A stretch of 9,792 bases of DNA from Candidatus Dadabacteria bacterium UBA2774 (GCA_002352485.1 DEIM01000016.1:615-10406), one strand, 5' to 3'. Positions 1 through 6,769 are shown, counted from the first letter of the stretch. Numbers and translations are program-made. The notes: generated by a model from the sequence alone, not told the origin.

Positions 1-980
1 AGGAGGTTTAGCACCACCTGCTCAATCTGCTCATGGTCCACACAGAACTGTTTATTACACGAGAGCTCTTTTTCTATGAGGACGCCTTTTGCTTTGGCTT
101 TCATGTTTACGAGGCTCAGAGCCCTCTCGACAATATCGTTTGGCTCGCACTCGATCAGGCTCAGGCTCTTTGGATGCCCGAGCTGGAAAAGCCCTTTTAC
201 TATGCGCTCAAGTCTGACGATTTCCTGAAGAATGTCGGATATCGTATGGCGATGCTCTTCAATCTTAGTCTCATCCCGCATAAGCTCCAGAGCAAGCGCT
301 ATACCCGAGAGCGGGTTTCGGACCTCGTGCGCGACACCCGAGGCAAGCTCGCCTATCGTAGCAAGCTTCTCCCTTTTTATAAGCTCCTTGTGCTTCTCCT
401 TTATTTCCCTTGTTGCCTGCTCGATCTCAGACTCCAGAACCTCGTTAAACTTCTTAGTGGTCTCAAGTAGCTTAAGGATCTCTTCGTTTTTCTTCTGAAG
501 CTCGCTGCTGCTGCGGTCGATATTGTCAATCATGTTGTTAAACGCTTTCACCAGCGTGTTTATCTCGCTTGATGAATGAGCGCTCTTAACCCTGACCGAG
601 TAATCCCCTCCCGCCACAGATTCGGCGGCGTTAAAGAGGTTCATGATGGGTTTTGTAATAACTCTAGGTATGAAGACCGTAAGCACAATACCAAATAAAA
701 GCGTTATCCCTACGACCGTAAATATGAGGATATAGGAATACTTAAGCTGATCGTCCGAAATCTGAACAGCCTCAAGAAGCATCTCGTTTGCAAAAAAGCC
801 CTGCTCCTGCTCGCTTTCCCCTTTGTCCGACAAGAGGTTCGACAAAGTGTCGTAACGACCCTTGATGTTCGATGCCGCCCTGTCCAGATTGTAGATACTA
901 TAAATCGAAAGCCCGCTTATAAGCAGCATAAGAAGGAACATCAATGCATATCCGAGTGTAATCTGTTTACTTAGATTCAA
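1..980 (-). CDS. Membrane sensor histidine kinase, HAMP + HisKA (C-terminus cut by window edge)
   Basis: Reading the minus strand from a TTG at 980 gives 326 complete codons, open to base 1. Residues ~8-30 and ~82-104 are hydrophobic helices flanking an extracytoplasmic loop of only ~50 residues. A HAMP domain follows (~104-158, with ITKPI and AAESVAGGDYSVRV), then a coiled coil (~158-205) and a HisKA dimerisation/phosphoacceptor domain with GVAHEVRNPLSGI, phospho-His at ~218. The last residues (EQIEQVVLNL) enter the N-box of the ATPase domain, so most of the catalytic domain lies outside the window. TTG is chosen because an in-frame TAA lies two codons upstream and AAGGTG sits about 8 nt before it; the next ATG (941) would cut into the first membrane helix. 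The family autophosphorylates on His and passes phosphate to a response regulator. No receiver protein is visible here, so the partner may lie beyond the left edge. The short loop suggests sensing of membrane or periplasmic state rather than a bulky ligand (inference). Confidence 0.93.
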   Translation of the reverse strand, partial: MNLSKQITLGYALMFLLMLLISGLSIYSIYNLDRAASNIKGRYDTLSNLLSDKGESEQEQGFFANEMLLEAVQISDDQLKYSYILIFTVVGITLLFGIVLTVFIPRVITKPIMNLFNAAESVAGGDYSVRVKSAHSSSEINTLVKAFNNMIDNIDRSSSELQKKNEEILKLLETTKKFNEVLESEIEQATREIKEKHKELIKREKLATIGELASGVAHEVRNPLSGIALALELMRDETKIEEHRHTISDILQEIVRLERIVKGLFQLGHPKSLSLIECEPNDIVERALSLVNMKAKAKGVLIEKELSCNKQFCVDHEQIEQVVLNL

Positions 981-1066
981 TTCTTATGCACCTTCACGCC
1001 AATATATGTCAGATATACCAATTCTACCTGTTATTATTCCCAACTCATATCAATATTTTCGGTTAA

Positions 1067-1146
1067 TGATAAATAATTTTACAATCGTTTTAGGGCATCA
1101 TGGCATCTGATAAATAAGGTGATCCGCAGTTTGGGCTGATAAATAT
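1067..1146 (+). repeat. Three direct copies of TGATAAATA
   Basis: TGATAAATAA occurs at 1067-1076 and 1108-1117, and TGATAAATAT at 1137-1146. All three are in the same orientation, with start-to-start spacings of 41 and 29 bp. The copies sit in the divergent intergenic region nearer the kinase gene. They could be binding sites for a regulator, but the motif is AT-rich and spacing is not uniform, so chance is not excluded. Confidence 0.45.
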
Positions 1147-1170
1147 TCTACTACTCCGACATTCTATCAC

Positions 1171-1186
1171 TGTGTACTATCACACA
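1171..1186. promoter_or_regulatory. CRP/FNR-like dyad TGTGT-N6-ACACA
   Basis: The sequence TGTGT ACTATC ACACA is a perfect 5-bp inverted repeat with a 6-bp spacer. It matches the CRP consensus TGTGA-N6-TCACA at eight of ten arm positions. It lies 191 bp from the kinase start and 178 bp from the CpoB-like start. Binding by a CRP/FNR family protein is an inference from shape alone, since no such regulator is encoded here. Confidence 0.35.
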
Positions 1187-1363
1187 ATCAATACTCCATT
1201 CCGACTTATTAATGGATCATATTGGCAGCTCATGAATAAGGGCGGTTCTCTATTTTATTTTATACTGTATTCTCTTTCATTCATTCCGGCTTGTATGCAG
1301 TCTGAAATTATTAGGGTAAAGTATTTAAGATAGGTGATAATTGCACCATAAAGAGGTATTCTA

Positions 1364-1951
1364 TTGGCGGTTATGAAAAGATTTCTTCTCATTTTACTAA
1401 TATTCGCTCCACTTGGAACAGGGTGCTATACAAACACTGATCAGATTGAGGAGCTCCAGCAAAGACAAACCGCGCTTGAGAATAAGATGGACGAGCTCGT
1501 TGAGCACCTCAATTCAGACCAGACTACGCTCACGCGGGACGTCGAAAGGATAGAGAACAACCAGCTACTACTTGCAGAAGAAATAGAAAACATACAAAAA
1601 AAGAATATAACGCTGAGACACAAGATAGACAAAGTGGCCGAGGACACGGACCCGGCTAACGGAAAAAACCCCGACACACAAGCGCCCAACCCTCCCAAAG
1701 ACGACTATATTCTAGCCACTGAAAGCTACGGCAAAGGCAACTACGAGGACGCCATACTGGAATACCAGAAGTTCATCGATACAAGCCCTAAGGACAGCAG
1801 ACTACCAGGAGCATATCTCGGGCAGGGACTGTCGCTTATGAACCTCGGAAGAAAAGAGGAAGCCAAATTTTTCTTCAACACGCTTATCGACAAGTTCCCG
1901 AACTCAAAGGCTGCCAAAACAGCCAGAGAAAAGCTCAAAACCATTCAATAA
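1364..1951 (+). CDS. CpoB/YbgF-like exported coiled-coil/TPR protein
   Basis: This 195-aa protein begins with a signal sequence (MAVMKRFLLILLIFAPLG), with Cys at 21 in LGTGC. The Cys context is a poor but possible lipobox, so it may be a lipoprotein or simply periplasmic. Residues ~25-92 form a Glu/Lys/Leu-rich coiled coil, ~93-113 a Pro/Asn/Asp-rich linker, and ~114-193 two TPR-like repeats (SYGKGNYEDAILEYQKFI; then AYLGQGLSLMNLGRKEEAKF). Coiled coil plus C-terminal TPRs is the arrangement of CpoB/YbgF, a periplasmic partner of Tol-Pal that coordinates envelope constriction with peptidoglycan synthesis; family members are usually somewhat longer. The TTG at 1364 is preferred over the ATG at 1373 because AAGAGG (1351-1356) lies 7 nt from TTG but 16 nt from ATG. 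No tol or pal gene adjoins it, so the CpoB role is by similarity only; a BamD-like or generic TPR protein is the alternative. Confidence 0.85.
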   Translation: MAVMKRFLLILLIFAPLGTGCYTNTDQIEELQQRQTALENKMDELVEHLNSDQTTLTRDVERIENNQLLLAEEIENIQKKNITLRHKIDKVAEDTDPANGKNPDTQAPNPPKDDYILATESYGKGNYEDAILEYQKFIDTSPKDSRLPGAYLGQGLSLMNLGRKEEAKFFFNTLIDKFPNSKAAKTAREKLKTIQ

Positions 1952-2105
1952 GTAACACTCCCTGATTTATAAATCGGCATTTCACTTCACCCCTTCTATA
2001 TTCCTACTTAAATAGGATTATTCTGCATACATTTCTCTACTAATTACATCTAATAGTGTCATAAGTAAATCACATTGAGAACTCGAAAGTCAGGTAACTC
2101 CTATA

Positions 2106-2120
2106 AAGGCGGGTATTATG
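2106..2120 (+). promoter_or_regulatory. Ribosome binding site of the sigma54 activator
   Basis: AAGGCGGG at 2106-2113 lies 4 nt before the ATG at 2118 and supports that start. The rest of 1952-2117 shows no clear promoter. GATTTATAAATC at 1964-1975 is a perfect 12-bp palindrome just after the CpoB-like stop codon, but with no loop or U-tract it does not read as a terminator. Confidence 0.55.
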
Positions 2121-4097
2121 GCAGTCAATCACACATCAGAGAAGGCATTAGCAGAGATTGAGCTAAGGCAGTCCTTAATCCTGAGCTCGGTCCCAATGGC
2201 CGTTTACGCAACCAGGGCATACGGCGACATGGGCGCTATTTATCTTAGCGAGAACATAAAGAAAGTCACCGGGTTTGAGCCCTCTAGGTTCCTTGAGGAC
2301 ACGAAGTTCTGGCACTCCCGCGTCCACCCCGAGGATAAAGAAAAGATCATAGACGACGTAGAACAAGTAGTTTCAAAGGGCAGCTTTGAAATCGAGTACC
2401 GCTGGAAATGCTCTGACGACACATACCACTGGTTCCTTGACCGAGCGGTGCTGATAAACGGCGGCGACGGCGGACCGCGTGAGATAGTGGGGACATGGCT
2501 CGACATTACCGAGCGCAAGATTGCCGAGCAGGCGCTCAAAGAAAGCAATGAAAAACTGATCAAGAAGAACGGTTATGAAGAGATTGTAACTACGGTTCTA
2601 AAGAGCGTTCACGGCTCACTTAAGTTCCAGGATGTTCTGGACAATGCTGCCCGGACACTATCTAAGAATTTACAAAAGGTTTACGCGATTGAGATCTACA
2701 TCCTTGAAAATGAGCACGCTGTATTGAAGTCCCACACAGGGGTTCCTGATAATTACGTGCGGCGAGTACGGGTGCTCGATGGCCCAGAATGCCACACCTG
2801 GACGGTGCTCAATTTCGGTGAGCCGCTGTACATTAAAGATTCCGATATCGACACACGGATGAGCCCCGTTACAAAGAGGCTCGGTGTAATGAGCTCATTG
2901 TCCATGCCTGTAAATTACAAGGAAAAGACCATTGGGTGCATCAATATCTACTCGATGGAAAAAGAGGCGTTCGATCATGACGAGATAGATTTACTTGAGA
3001 TTATTACACGCCAGATCGAGGTCGCGACCAGTAATGCAAAACAAGCCTCTGAGCTTGAGCAAGCGCTTCAGGAAGTAAGTAAGCTCAAGAAAAGGTTTGA
3101 AACTGAAAGCGTATACCTAAAAGAAGAAATAAAGACCGAGCATAATTTTGACGAGATCATAGGCGCAAGTACTTCACTCGGGGAAGTGTTGGACAAAGTA
3201 GAAAAGGTAGCAGGGACAGACGCCACAGTTCTTATACGAGGGGAGACGGGTACGGGTAAGGAGCTTATCGCGCGCTCCATACACAGCCTGAGTAAAAGGA
3301 GTACCCGCCCGCTGGTTAAAGTAAATTGCCCTGCCATTCCAGCCGGGCTTATCGAAAGCGAGCTATTCGGACACGAAAAAGGGGCGTTCACAGGAGCTCT
3401 TACAAAAAAACTCGGAAAGTTCGAGCTTGCCGACGGCGGCACCATAATGCTGGACGAGCTGGGAGACCTGCCGCTCGACTCACAGGCAAAACTCCTGAGG
3501 GTGCTTCAGGAAAAAGAGTTTGAAAGAGTCGGGGGCACCAAGACCCTGAGCGTGAACGTAAGAGTCATAGCGGCTACCAACAGAGACCTTGAAAAAGCCG
3601 TGGAAGAAGGGAAATTCCGAGCGGACCTTTATTACAGACTGAATGTATTTCCGATTTCCGTACCCGCGCTAAGAGACCGTAAGGAAGACATTGAGCTTCT
3701 GGCTGGCTATTTTATGCAAAAGTACTCAAGCCAAGTAGGCAAGAACTTAAAGGACATCGATAAAGAGACGCTTAAGAAGCTAAAGAACTACTCCTGGCCC
3801 GGTAATATCAGGGAGCTTGAGAATATAGTCGAGAGAGCAGCCATTCTATCCCCGGGAGAGACTCTTGAAGTGAGCGAGAACCTCATAAGCGCCCCAGTTG
3901 AAAGAGAAGCCGGCGCTATAGGCGCACTCAGGTTGGAAGACCTGGAGCGTGATCATATAATCAGAATACTGGACCAAACCTCCTGGCAGGTACACGGAGA
4001 GAAAGGGGCGGCAAAGGTGCTCGGCATTAACCCCAACACTCTCAGAACAAGAATGAGCAAGCTAGGTATCAAGAAAAAAACGGTGCAGCTTATATAA
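2118..4097 (+). CDS. Sigma54-dependent transcriptional activator, PAS-GAF-AAA+-Fis
   Basis: This 659-aa cytoplasmic protein has four parts. A PAS domain with its PAC tail covers ~18-140 (WLDITERKIAEQAL). A GAF domain covers ~155-310, followed by a short coiled coil (~310-342). The sigma54-interacting AAA+ domain covers ~345-580, with Walker A GETGTGKE (375-382), the sigma54-contacting GAFTGA loop (422-427), Walker B TIMLDE (442-447), the FRADLYYRLNVFPI block (500-513) and SWPGNIRELENIVERA (559-574). A Fis-type helix-turn-helix covers ~624-650 (GEKGAAKVLGINPNTLRTRM). All residues needed for ATPase activity and sigma54 remodelling look intact. There is no receiver domain, so control should come from a ligand or redox cue sensed by PAS/GAF, in the manner of FhlA- or NifA-type activators, not from the kinase at 1-980. 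Length is normal for this architecture. Its targets are unknown; no -24/-12 promoter was found in this window. Confidence 0.96.
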   Translation: MAVNHTSEKALAEIELRQSLILSSVPMAVYATRAYGDMGAIYLSENIKKVTGFEPSRFLEDTKFWHSRVHPEDKEKIIDDVEQVVSKGSFEIEYRWKCSDDTYHWFLDRAVLINGGDGGPREIVGTWLDITERKIAEQALKESNEKLIKKNGYEEIVTTVLKSVHGSLKFQDVLDNAARTLSKNLQKVYAIEIYILENEHAVLKSHTGVPDNYVRRVRVLDGPECHTWTVLNFGEPLYIKDSDIDTRMSPVTKRLGVMSSLSMPVNYKEKTIGCINIYSMEKEAFDHDEIDLLEIITRQIEVATSNAKQASELEQALQEVSKLKKRFETESVYLKEEIKTEHNFDEIIGASTSLGEVLDKVEKVAGTDATVLIRGETGTGKELIARSIHSLSKRSTRPLVKVNCPAIPAGLIESELFGHEKGAFTGALTKKLGKFELADGGTIMLDELGDLPLDSQAKLLRVLQEKEFERVGGTKTLSVNVRVIAATNRDLEKAVEEGKFRADLYYRLNVFPISVPALRDRKEDIELLAGYFMQKYSSQVGKNLKDIDKETLKKLKNYSWPGNIRELENIVERAAILSPGETLEVSENLISAPVEREAGAIGALRLEDLERDHIIRILDQTSWQVHGEKGAAKVLGINPNTLRTRMSKLGIKKKTVQLI

Positions 4098-4099
4098 AA

Positions 4100-4130
4100 A
4101 AAGCCGGCCACCTCCCGGAAGGCCGGCTTT
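4100..4130. terminator. Bidirectional intrinsic terminator between convergent genes
   Basis: AAAGCCGGCC (4100-4109) and GGCCGGCTTT (4121-4130) form a perfect 10-bp, GC-rich stem with an 11-nt loop. On the minus strand the stem is followed by a run of seven T (4102-4096), a classic terminator for the oxidase gene ending at 4152. On the plus strand it begins two bases after the activator stop codon with only TTT at the end, so it should also stop that transcript, less strongly. Confidence 0.9.
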
Positions 4131-4151
4131 AAGTCCCCATCAAAAACCTTC

Positions 4152-5384
4152 CTAATTAACCTTTATCCAAGCGTCCGCCCATGCCAGACCCGTGCCGGGC
4201 GCATAATATGGCTCACTCTGATTACACCATCCTGAGTTTGGAAACGGCCTGCACTCGTACACGTTACCGTCGGTTCCGAGCACTACTGTTCCCGGACCGT
4301 AACTGCCTCGGCCCTCAGGATAAGCAAAATCAAAATCATCTCCGGGCCCGGGGCCAGGATCAGCACACTGTTCGCAGCACTCGCAAGTATCTCCGCCTCC
4401 ACCGCCGTCACCTCCCCCATTATCTTGCATTTCTATATCGAGCTCAAATGAAAACCCGGAGTCTGAAGACACGTACACTGTATTACCCTGCGAATCCCTC
4501 ACGGGGTCTATATTCCCCTCGGAATCCAATACGCCTACTCTGACTAAAGAAGAGCTTGAGTTTACTTCCTCTGCAAGGTGAAACGGCCAGTCGTCTGCGC
4601 CGGTCTGTCCATCTGAGAGAGTTATCGCATGGGTCTCGGCGTCACCCCCCGAGCCATCGAAAAGCCTGAGGGTCACTTTATCGCTTGAAGACAGGGCCTG
4701 CTGTGCACGGAGAAGACCTAAGGACTTCCATGCAGTCGGCACTCCTTCCGAAAACTCTACATCCATACAGGTATAGAATGCCTCGGGGCTATCGTCTCTC
4801 TGCCAAATGGCATATATCACGTGCTTACCGCTTTTACCCACCGGAAACGGACAGGTCATTTTGTACCTGCCGTTATCGAGCGTCACGCTCGTAATCTCGC
4901 AAAACGGGCTGCTCCCGAGCTCAGACCACTCAAGGGGTCTAAGAGGATCATATCCGTCCCTAGTAACATAGAACCTGAAGTAATCTGTGCTGTGGGGCGC
5001 TGTGGCGCGGAACACAAAGTCCAGCTTTCCATTTTCATCTGGAGCGATCATAGTCGATGGCCAGTCGCCGCGCGCAAGGTCCATTCCCTTAAACAGCTCA
5101 TTACCACCGCTGCATAGCTTGCCGCCAGGGATAATCTCTTTGTGCCGGTCGTTTGCGTTGCCCTGGTTTACCCCGTTCCAGTCATAGAGGGCCTGAGTGC
5201 CGCCGGCCTGCACAGCGGCCTTGCACGCTTCTGATTTGGGATTCTCTGGGTTCTCCAGAAAGCAGTTGTAAATTCTGCTTACCGGGGTCTCCATCGTGCC
5301 GTGCGCCAGTGCTTCACCGCTAAGAATGAACATAGAGAAAATTAAGGTAACAATATAGTACGAGATGAAATATTTCCCTTTCAT
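4152..5384 (-). CDS. Secreted AA10 lytic polysaccharide monooxygenase with CBM73-like chitin-binding module
   Basis: A 27-residue signal peptide ends in GEALA, so His28 becomes the mature N-terminus (HGTMETPVSR), as copper LPMOs require. The AA10 domain spans ~28-213. The second histidine-brace residue is His131 in ATAPHSTDYFRFYVT, and the axial aromatic is Phe203 in EAFYTCMDVEF. Residues ~219-320 form a beta-rich module resembling the second domain of GbpA. A Gly/Asp linker (~322-350) contains CECCEQC. The C-terminal ~355-408 module (YECRPFPNSGWCNQSE, then AWADAWIKV) resembles CBM73, with Trp386, Trp402 and Trp406 as likely chitin-stacking residues. The enzyme oxidatively cleaves chitin using copper and H2O2 or O2 plus a reductant. 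The architecture points to chitin, but cellulose activity occurs in AA10 and cannot be excluded. GGAGG lies 9 nt before the ATG. No chitinase or sugar transporter adjoins it. It ends at the shared terminator. Confidence 0.95.
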   Translation of the reverse strand: MKGKYFISYYIVTLIFSMFILSGEALAHGTMETPVSRIYNCFLENPENPKSEACKAAVQAGGTQALYDWNGVNQGNANDRHKEIIPGGKLCSGGNELFKGMDLARGDWPSTMIAPDENGKLDFVFRATAPHSTDYFRFYVTRDGYDPLRPLEWSELGSSPFCEITSVTLDNGRYKMTCPFPVGKSGKHVIYAIWQRDDSPEAFYTCMDVEFSEGVPTAWKSLGLLRAQQALSSSDKVTLRLFDGSGGDAETHAITLSDGQTGADDWPFHLAEEVNSSSSLVRVGVLDSEGNIDPVRDSQGNTVYVSSDSGFSFELDIEMQDNGGGDGGGGGDTCECCEQCADPGPGPGDDFDFAYPEGRGSYGPGTVVLGTDGNVYECRPFPNSGWCNQSEPYYAPGTGLAWADAWIKVN

Positions 5385-5451
5385 AATGAAAAACCTCCAC
5401 TTCTTTTTTACGATACTAACTCAAATTCAAGCAGAACCAAGCACTTTTTTA

Positions 5452-5457
5452 ATTATA
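5452..5457 (-). promoter_or_regulatory. Candidate -10 element of the LPMO promoter
   Basis: On the minus strand these bases read TATAAT, a perfect sigma70-type -10, 68 bp before the LPMO start codon. No good -35 lies at 16-18 bp; the nearest TTG-containing hexamer (TTGCGC) is 19 bp away and weak. A promoter with a weak -35 and activator sites upstream would fit the palindromic motif at 5507-5516. Confidence 0.4.
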
Positions 5458-5480
5458 TGAAAAAATGTGTAACTAGGCGC

Positions 5481-5516
5481 AACGATTGTGTAATTTCACC
5501 CATTCGAACGATCGTT
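5481..5516. promoter_or_regulatory. Candidate operator: palindrome AACGATCGTT plus AACGATTGT half-match
   Basis: AACGATCGTT at 5507-5516 is a perfect 10-bp palindrome. AACGATTGT at 5481-5489 shares its AACGAT half; the two copies start 26 bp apart. Relative to the -10 at 5452-5457 they fall roughly at -35 to -40 and -60 to -70 on the LPMO strand, positions used by activators or overlapping repressors. Dyads of this style are common for TetR-family and similar dimeric regulators, but no regulator can be named from sequence alone. Confidence 0.4.
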
Positions 5517-5547
5517 TGTTCTTAATTTTGCCGATATTTCAAGTGAT

Positions 5548-5582
5548 TTTACTCAGGCTCAGAAAGAACCATTTAGAGTAAA
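5548..5582 (-). terminator. Weak stem-loop downstream of the nitronate monooxygenase gene
   Basis: GAGTAAA (5576-5582) and TTTACTC (5548-5554) are perfect 7-bp complements. They enclose a second 5-bp stem (GGTTC with GAGCC on the minus strand, one G-U pair). It begins about 15 bp after the stop codon. There is no T-run on the minus-strand side, so termination would be weak; it could instead stabilise the 3' end of the mRNA. Confidence 0.3.
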
Positions 5583-5597
5583 TTTATTATTTGAGCT

Positions 5598-6695
5598 TCA
5601 AAATTCTTCTGTGAGCTTCAAGATAACTTCCCCGGTTTCGCTGATGAGGTTTTCGACAAGCTCTTTGGCAGTGGTCCGCTTAATAAACGGTGAGCTTTGT
5701 CCAGCCCATAGCGACATGAAGTCGGGATTAGACTTAGATTTAGCGGCAGCCCGGAGGGCTTTGGTAAGGTAATGCTGTGCTGGATATTCCGGTACTTGTT
5801 CTTCAAGCCCCGACATCCCCTCTACAAACTTGTTCTTTATTCCTCTTGCGTACTTTCCCGTAAAAGCCTTTGTGAGAACTGTACTCGTATCCTTCGAATT
5901 TATAAGAGCATCGAGCCACACTCCCGGCACACAGGCTTCTTCACAACCCATAAACGCCGTTCCCAGCTGCACTCCCGAAGCGCCCAGTGCCAGCGCCGCC
6001 GCCATTCCCCTACCGTCCATTATGCCCCCTGAGGCCAGGACCGGGATACTCAGTCTGTCTACTAGCTGCGGGATCAGGGACATGCTCCCAATCATTGGAA
6101 TATCTTCATTAGCGCCAAAACTCCCTCTATGGCCCCCGGCTTCAATTCCCTGTGCGGTAACCACGGTACACCCAGCTTTCTCGAGCATAACCCCTTCCTC
6201 TACACAAGTAGCAGTACCGATTACGGCTATATCTTTTCTATGAAGCTCCTCAAAATGGCGGCTTTCAGGAACGCCGAAAGTAAAGCTAAAAACGGGGACA
6301 TGATTATCCAGTATTACTTGAAGCTGCTCATCGAATGAAATTACAGGCGTCCCGTCAGTGAGAGCAGGCATCTGAACATCCAGCTCATCTGAGAAGTTCT
6401 TTAGCCGATTCAAAAGCTCATCTGACGGTGTATCTGTTACAGCCTCAGGTGGGACGAAAAGATTTACCGCAAACGGTTTGTTGGTGAGAGTTTTTACTTT
6501 TTTAATATCCCCGTCTAAATCCTCAGGCGACAGGTAGCCTGCGCCGAGAGAACCTAGCCCGCCAGCGTTTGAAACCGCCGCGACCAATTCAGGAGTCGAA
6601 GGCCCTCCGGCCATAGGCGCCTGCACAATCGGGTGAGCAATTCCCAATATATCACATAATCTTCTAACCTGATCCGGCCAATTGTCCATTTTCAT
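5598..6695 (-). CDS. Nitronate monooxygenase / 2-nitropropane dioxygenase family flavoprotein
   Basis: This is a 365-aa FMN-dependent TIM-barrel protein. The N-terminus carries HPIVQAPMAGGPSTPELVAAVSNAGGLGSLG (21-51), the flavin-binding signature of the family. AQGIEAGGHRGSFG (181-194) holds the conserved His189, taken as the catalytic base by family analogy. IPVLASGGIMDGRGMAAALALGASGVQLGTAF (217-248) forms the phosphate-binding end of the barrel. Length is typical. Characterised members oxidise alkyl nitronates such as propionate-3-nitronate to carbonyl compounds and nitrite; many annotated members have other or unknown substrates, and the family shares its fold with enoyl-ACP reductase FabK, so the exact substrate is uncertain. 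It is cytoplasmic, with no signal peptide. AAGGA lies 5 nt before the ATG at 6695. It lies downstream of the Mrr-like gene on the same strand (100 bp gap), with an AT-rich dyad between them, and 213 bp upstream of the LPMO. Confidence 0.93.
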   Translation of the reverse strand: MKMDNWPDQVRRLCDILGIAHPIVQAPMAGGPSTPELVAAVSNAGGLGSLGAGYLSPEDLDGDIKKVKTLTNKPFAVNLFVPPEAVTDTPSDELLNRLKNFSDELDVQMPALTDGTPVISFDEQLQVILDNHVPVFSFTFGVPESRHFEELHRKDIAVIGTATCVEEGVMLEKAGCTVVTAQGIEAGGHRGSFGANEDIPMIGSMSLIPQLVDRLSIPVLASGGIMDGRGMAAALALGASGVQLGTAFMGCEEACVPGVWLDALINSKDTSTVLTKAFTGKYARGIKNKFVEGMSGLEEQVPEYPAQHYLTKALRAAAKSKSNPDFMSLWAGQSSPFIKRTTAKELVENLISETGEVILKLTEEF

Positions 6696-6750
6696 AGGAT
6701 TCCTTTGGAAAATACTATTTTATATAAGCGAAACCATAAATATAGTCAGA

Positions 6751-6769
6751 TATTATACGAGATATAATA
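6751..6769. repeat. Perfect inverted repeat TATTATA-N5-TATAATA
   Basis: The arms are 6751-6757 and 6763-6769 with spacer CGAGA. Each arm contains a consensus-like -10 (TATAAT on the plus strand at 6763-6768 and on the minus strand at 6752-6757). The minus-strand copy is about 57 bp before the nitronate monooxygenase start and could be its -10 or an operator. No good -35 was seen, and the whole 100-bp gap is very AT-rich, so significance is modest. Confidence 0.4.

Larger units (their letters stand above)
981..1363. other. Divergent intergenic region, AT-rich, no gene seen
   Basis: These 383 bp separate the minus-strand kinase from the plus-strand CpoB-like gene and should carry both promoters. 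No ORF with a ribosome binding site was seen. I found no convincing -35/-10 pair or -24/-12 sigma54 element on either strand. The recognisable structure is three copies of TGATAAATA (1067-1146) and a TGTGT-N6-ACACA dyad (1171-1186), described separately. GGTG at 1333-1336 and CACC at 1344-1347 form a short dyad just ahead of the CpoB-like gene. Confidence 0.6.

Noticed and set aside
33..498. Two plus-strand open frames at 33-470 and 232-498
   Set aside because: They lie opposite the histidine kinase, whose HAMP and H-box motifs are unmistakable on the minus strand; neither has a family-like sequence.
1198..1293. Imperfect direct repeat CATTCCGACTT / CATTCCGGCTT
   Set aside because: An 11-bp match with one mismatch and ~85 bp spacing in AT-rich DNA is not distinct from chance.
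1964..1975. Palindrome GATTTATAAATC as terminator of the CpoB-like gene
   Set aside because: There is no loop, the stem is AT-rich and no U-tract follows.
3068..3523. Open frames inside the sigma54 activator on both strands (minus 3068-3445, plus 3326-3523)
   Set aside because: They overlap the conserved AAA+ core and are shadow frames of it, with low-complexity Ser/Arg-rich translations.
1..4097. Kinase at 1-980 and sigma54 activator at 2118-4097 as a two-component pair
   Set aside because: The activator has PAS and GAF domains but no receiver domain, and the genes are divergent with another gene between them.
4181..5187. Plus-strand frames opposite the LPMO gene
   Set aside because: The minus strand carries the complete signal peptide, His brace and binding module; the plus frames are Arg/Ser-rich shadows.
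5772..6338. Plus-strand frames opposite the nitronate monooxygenase gene
   Set aside because: The flavoprotein frame is complete with all motifs; the opposite frames show none.
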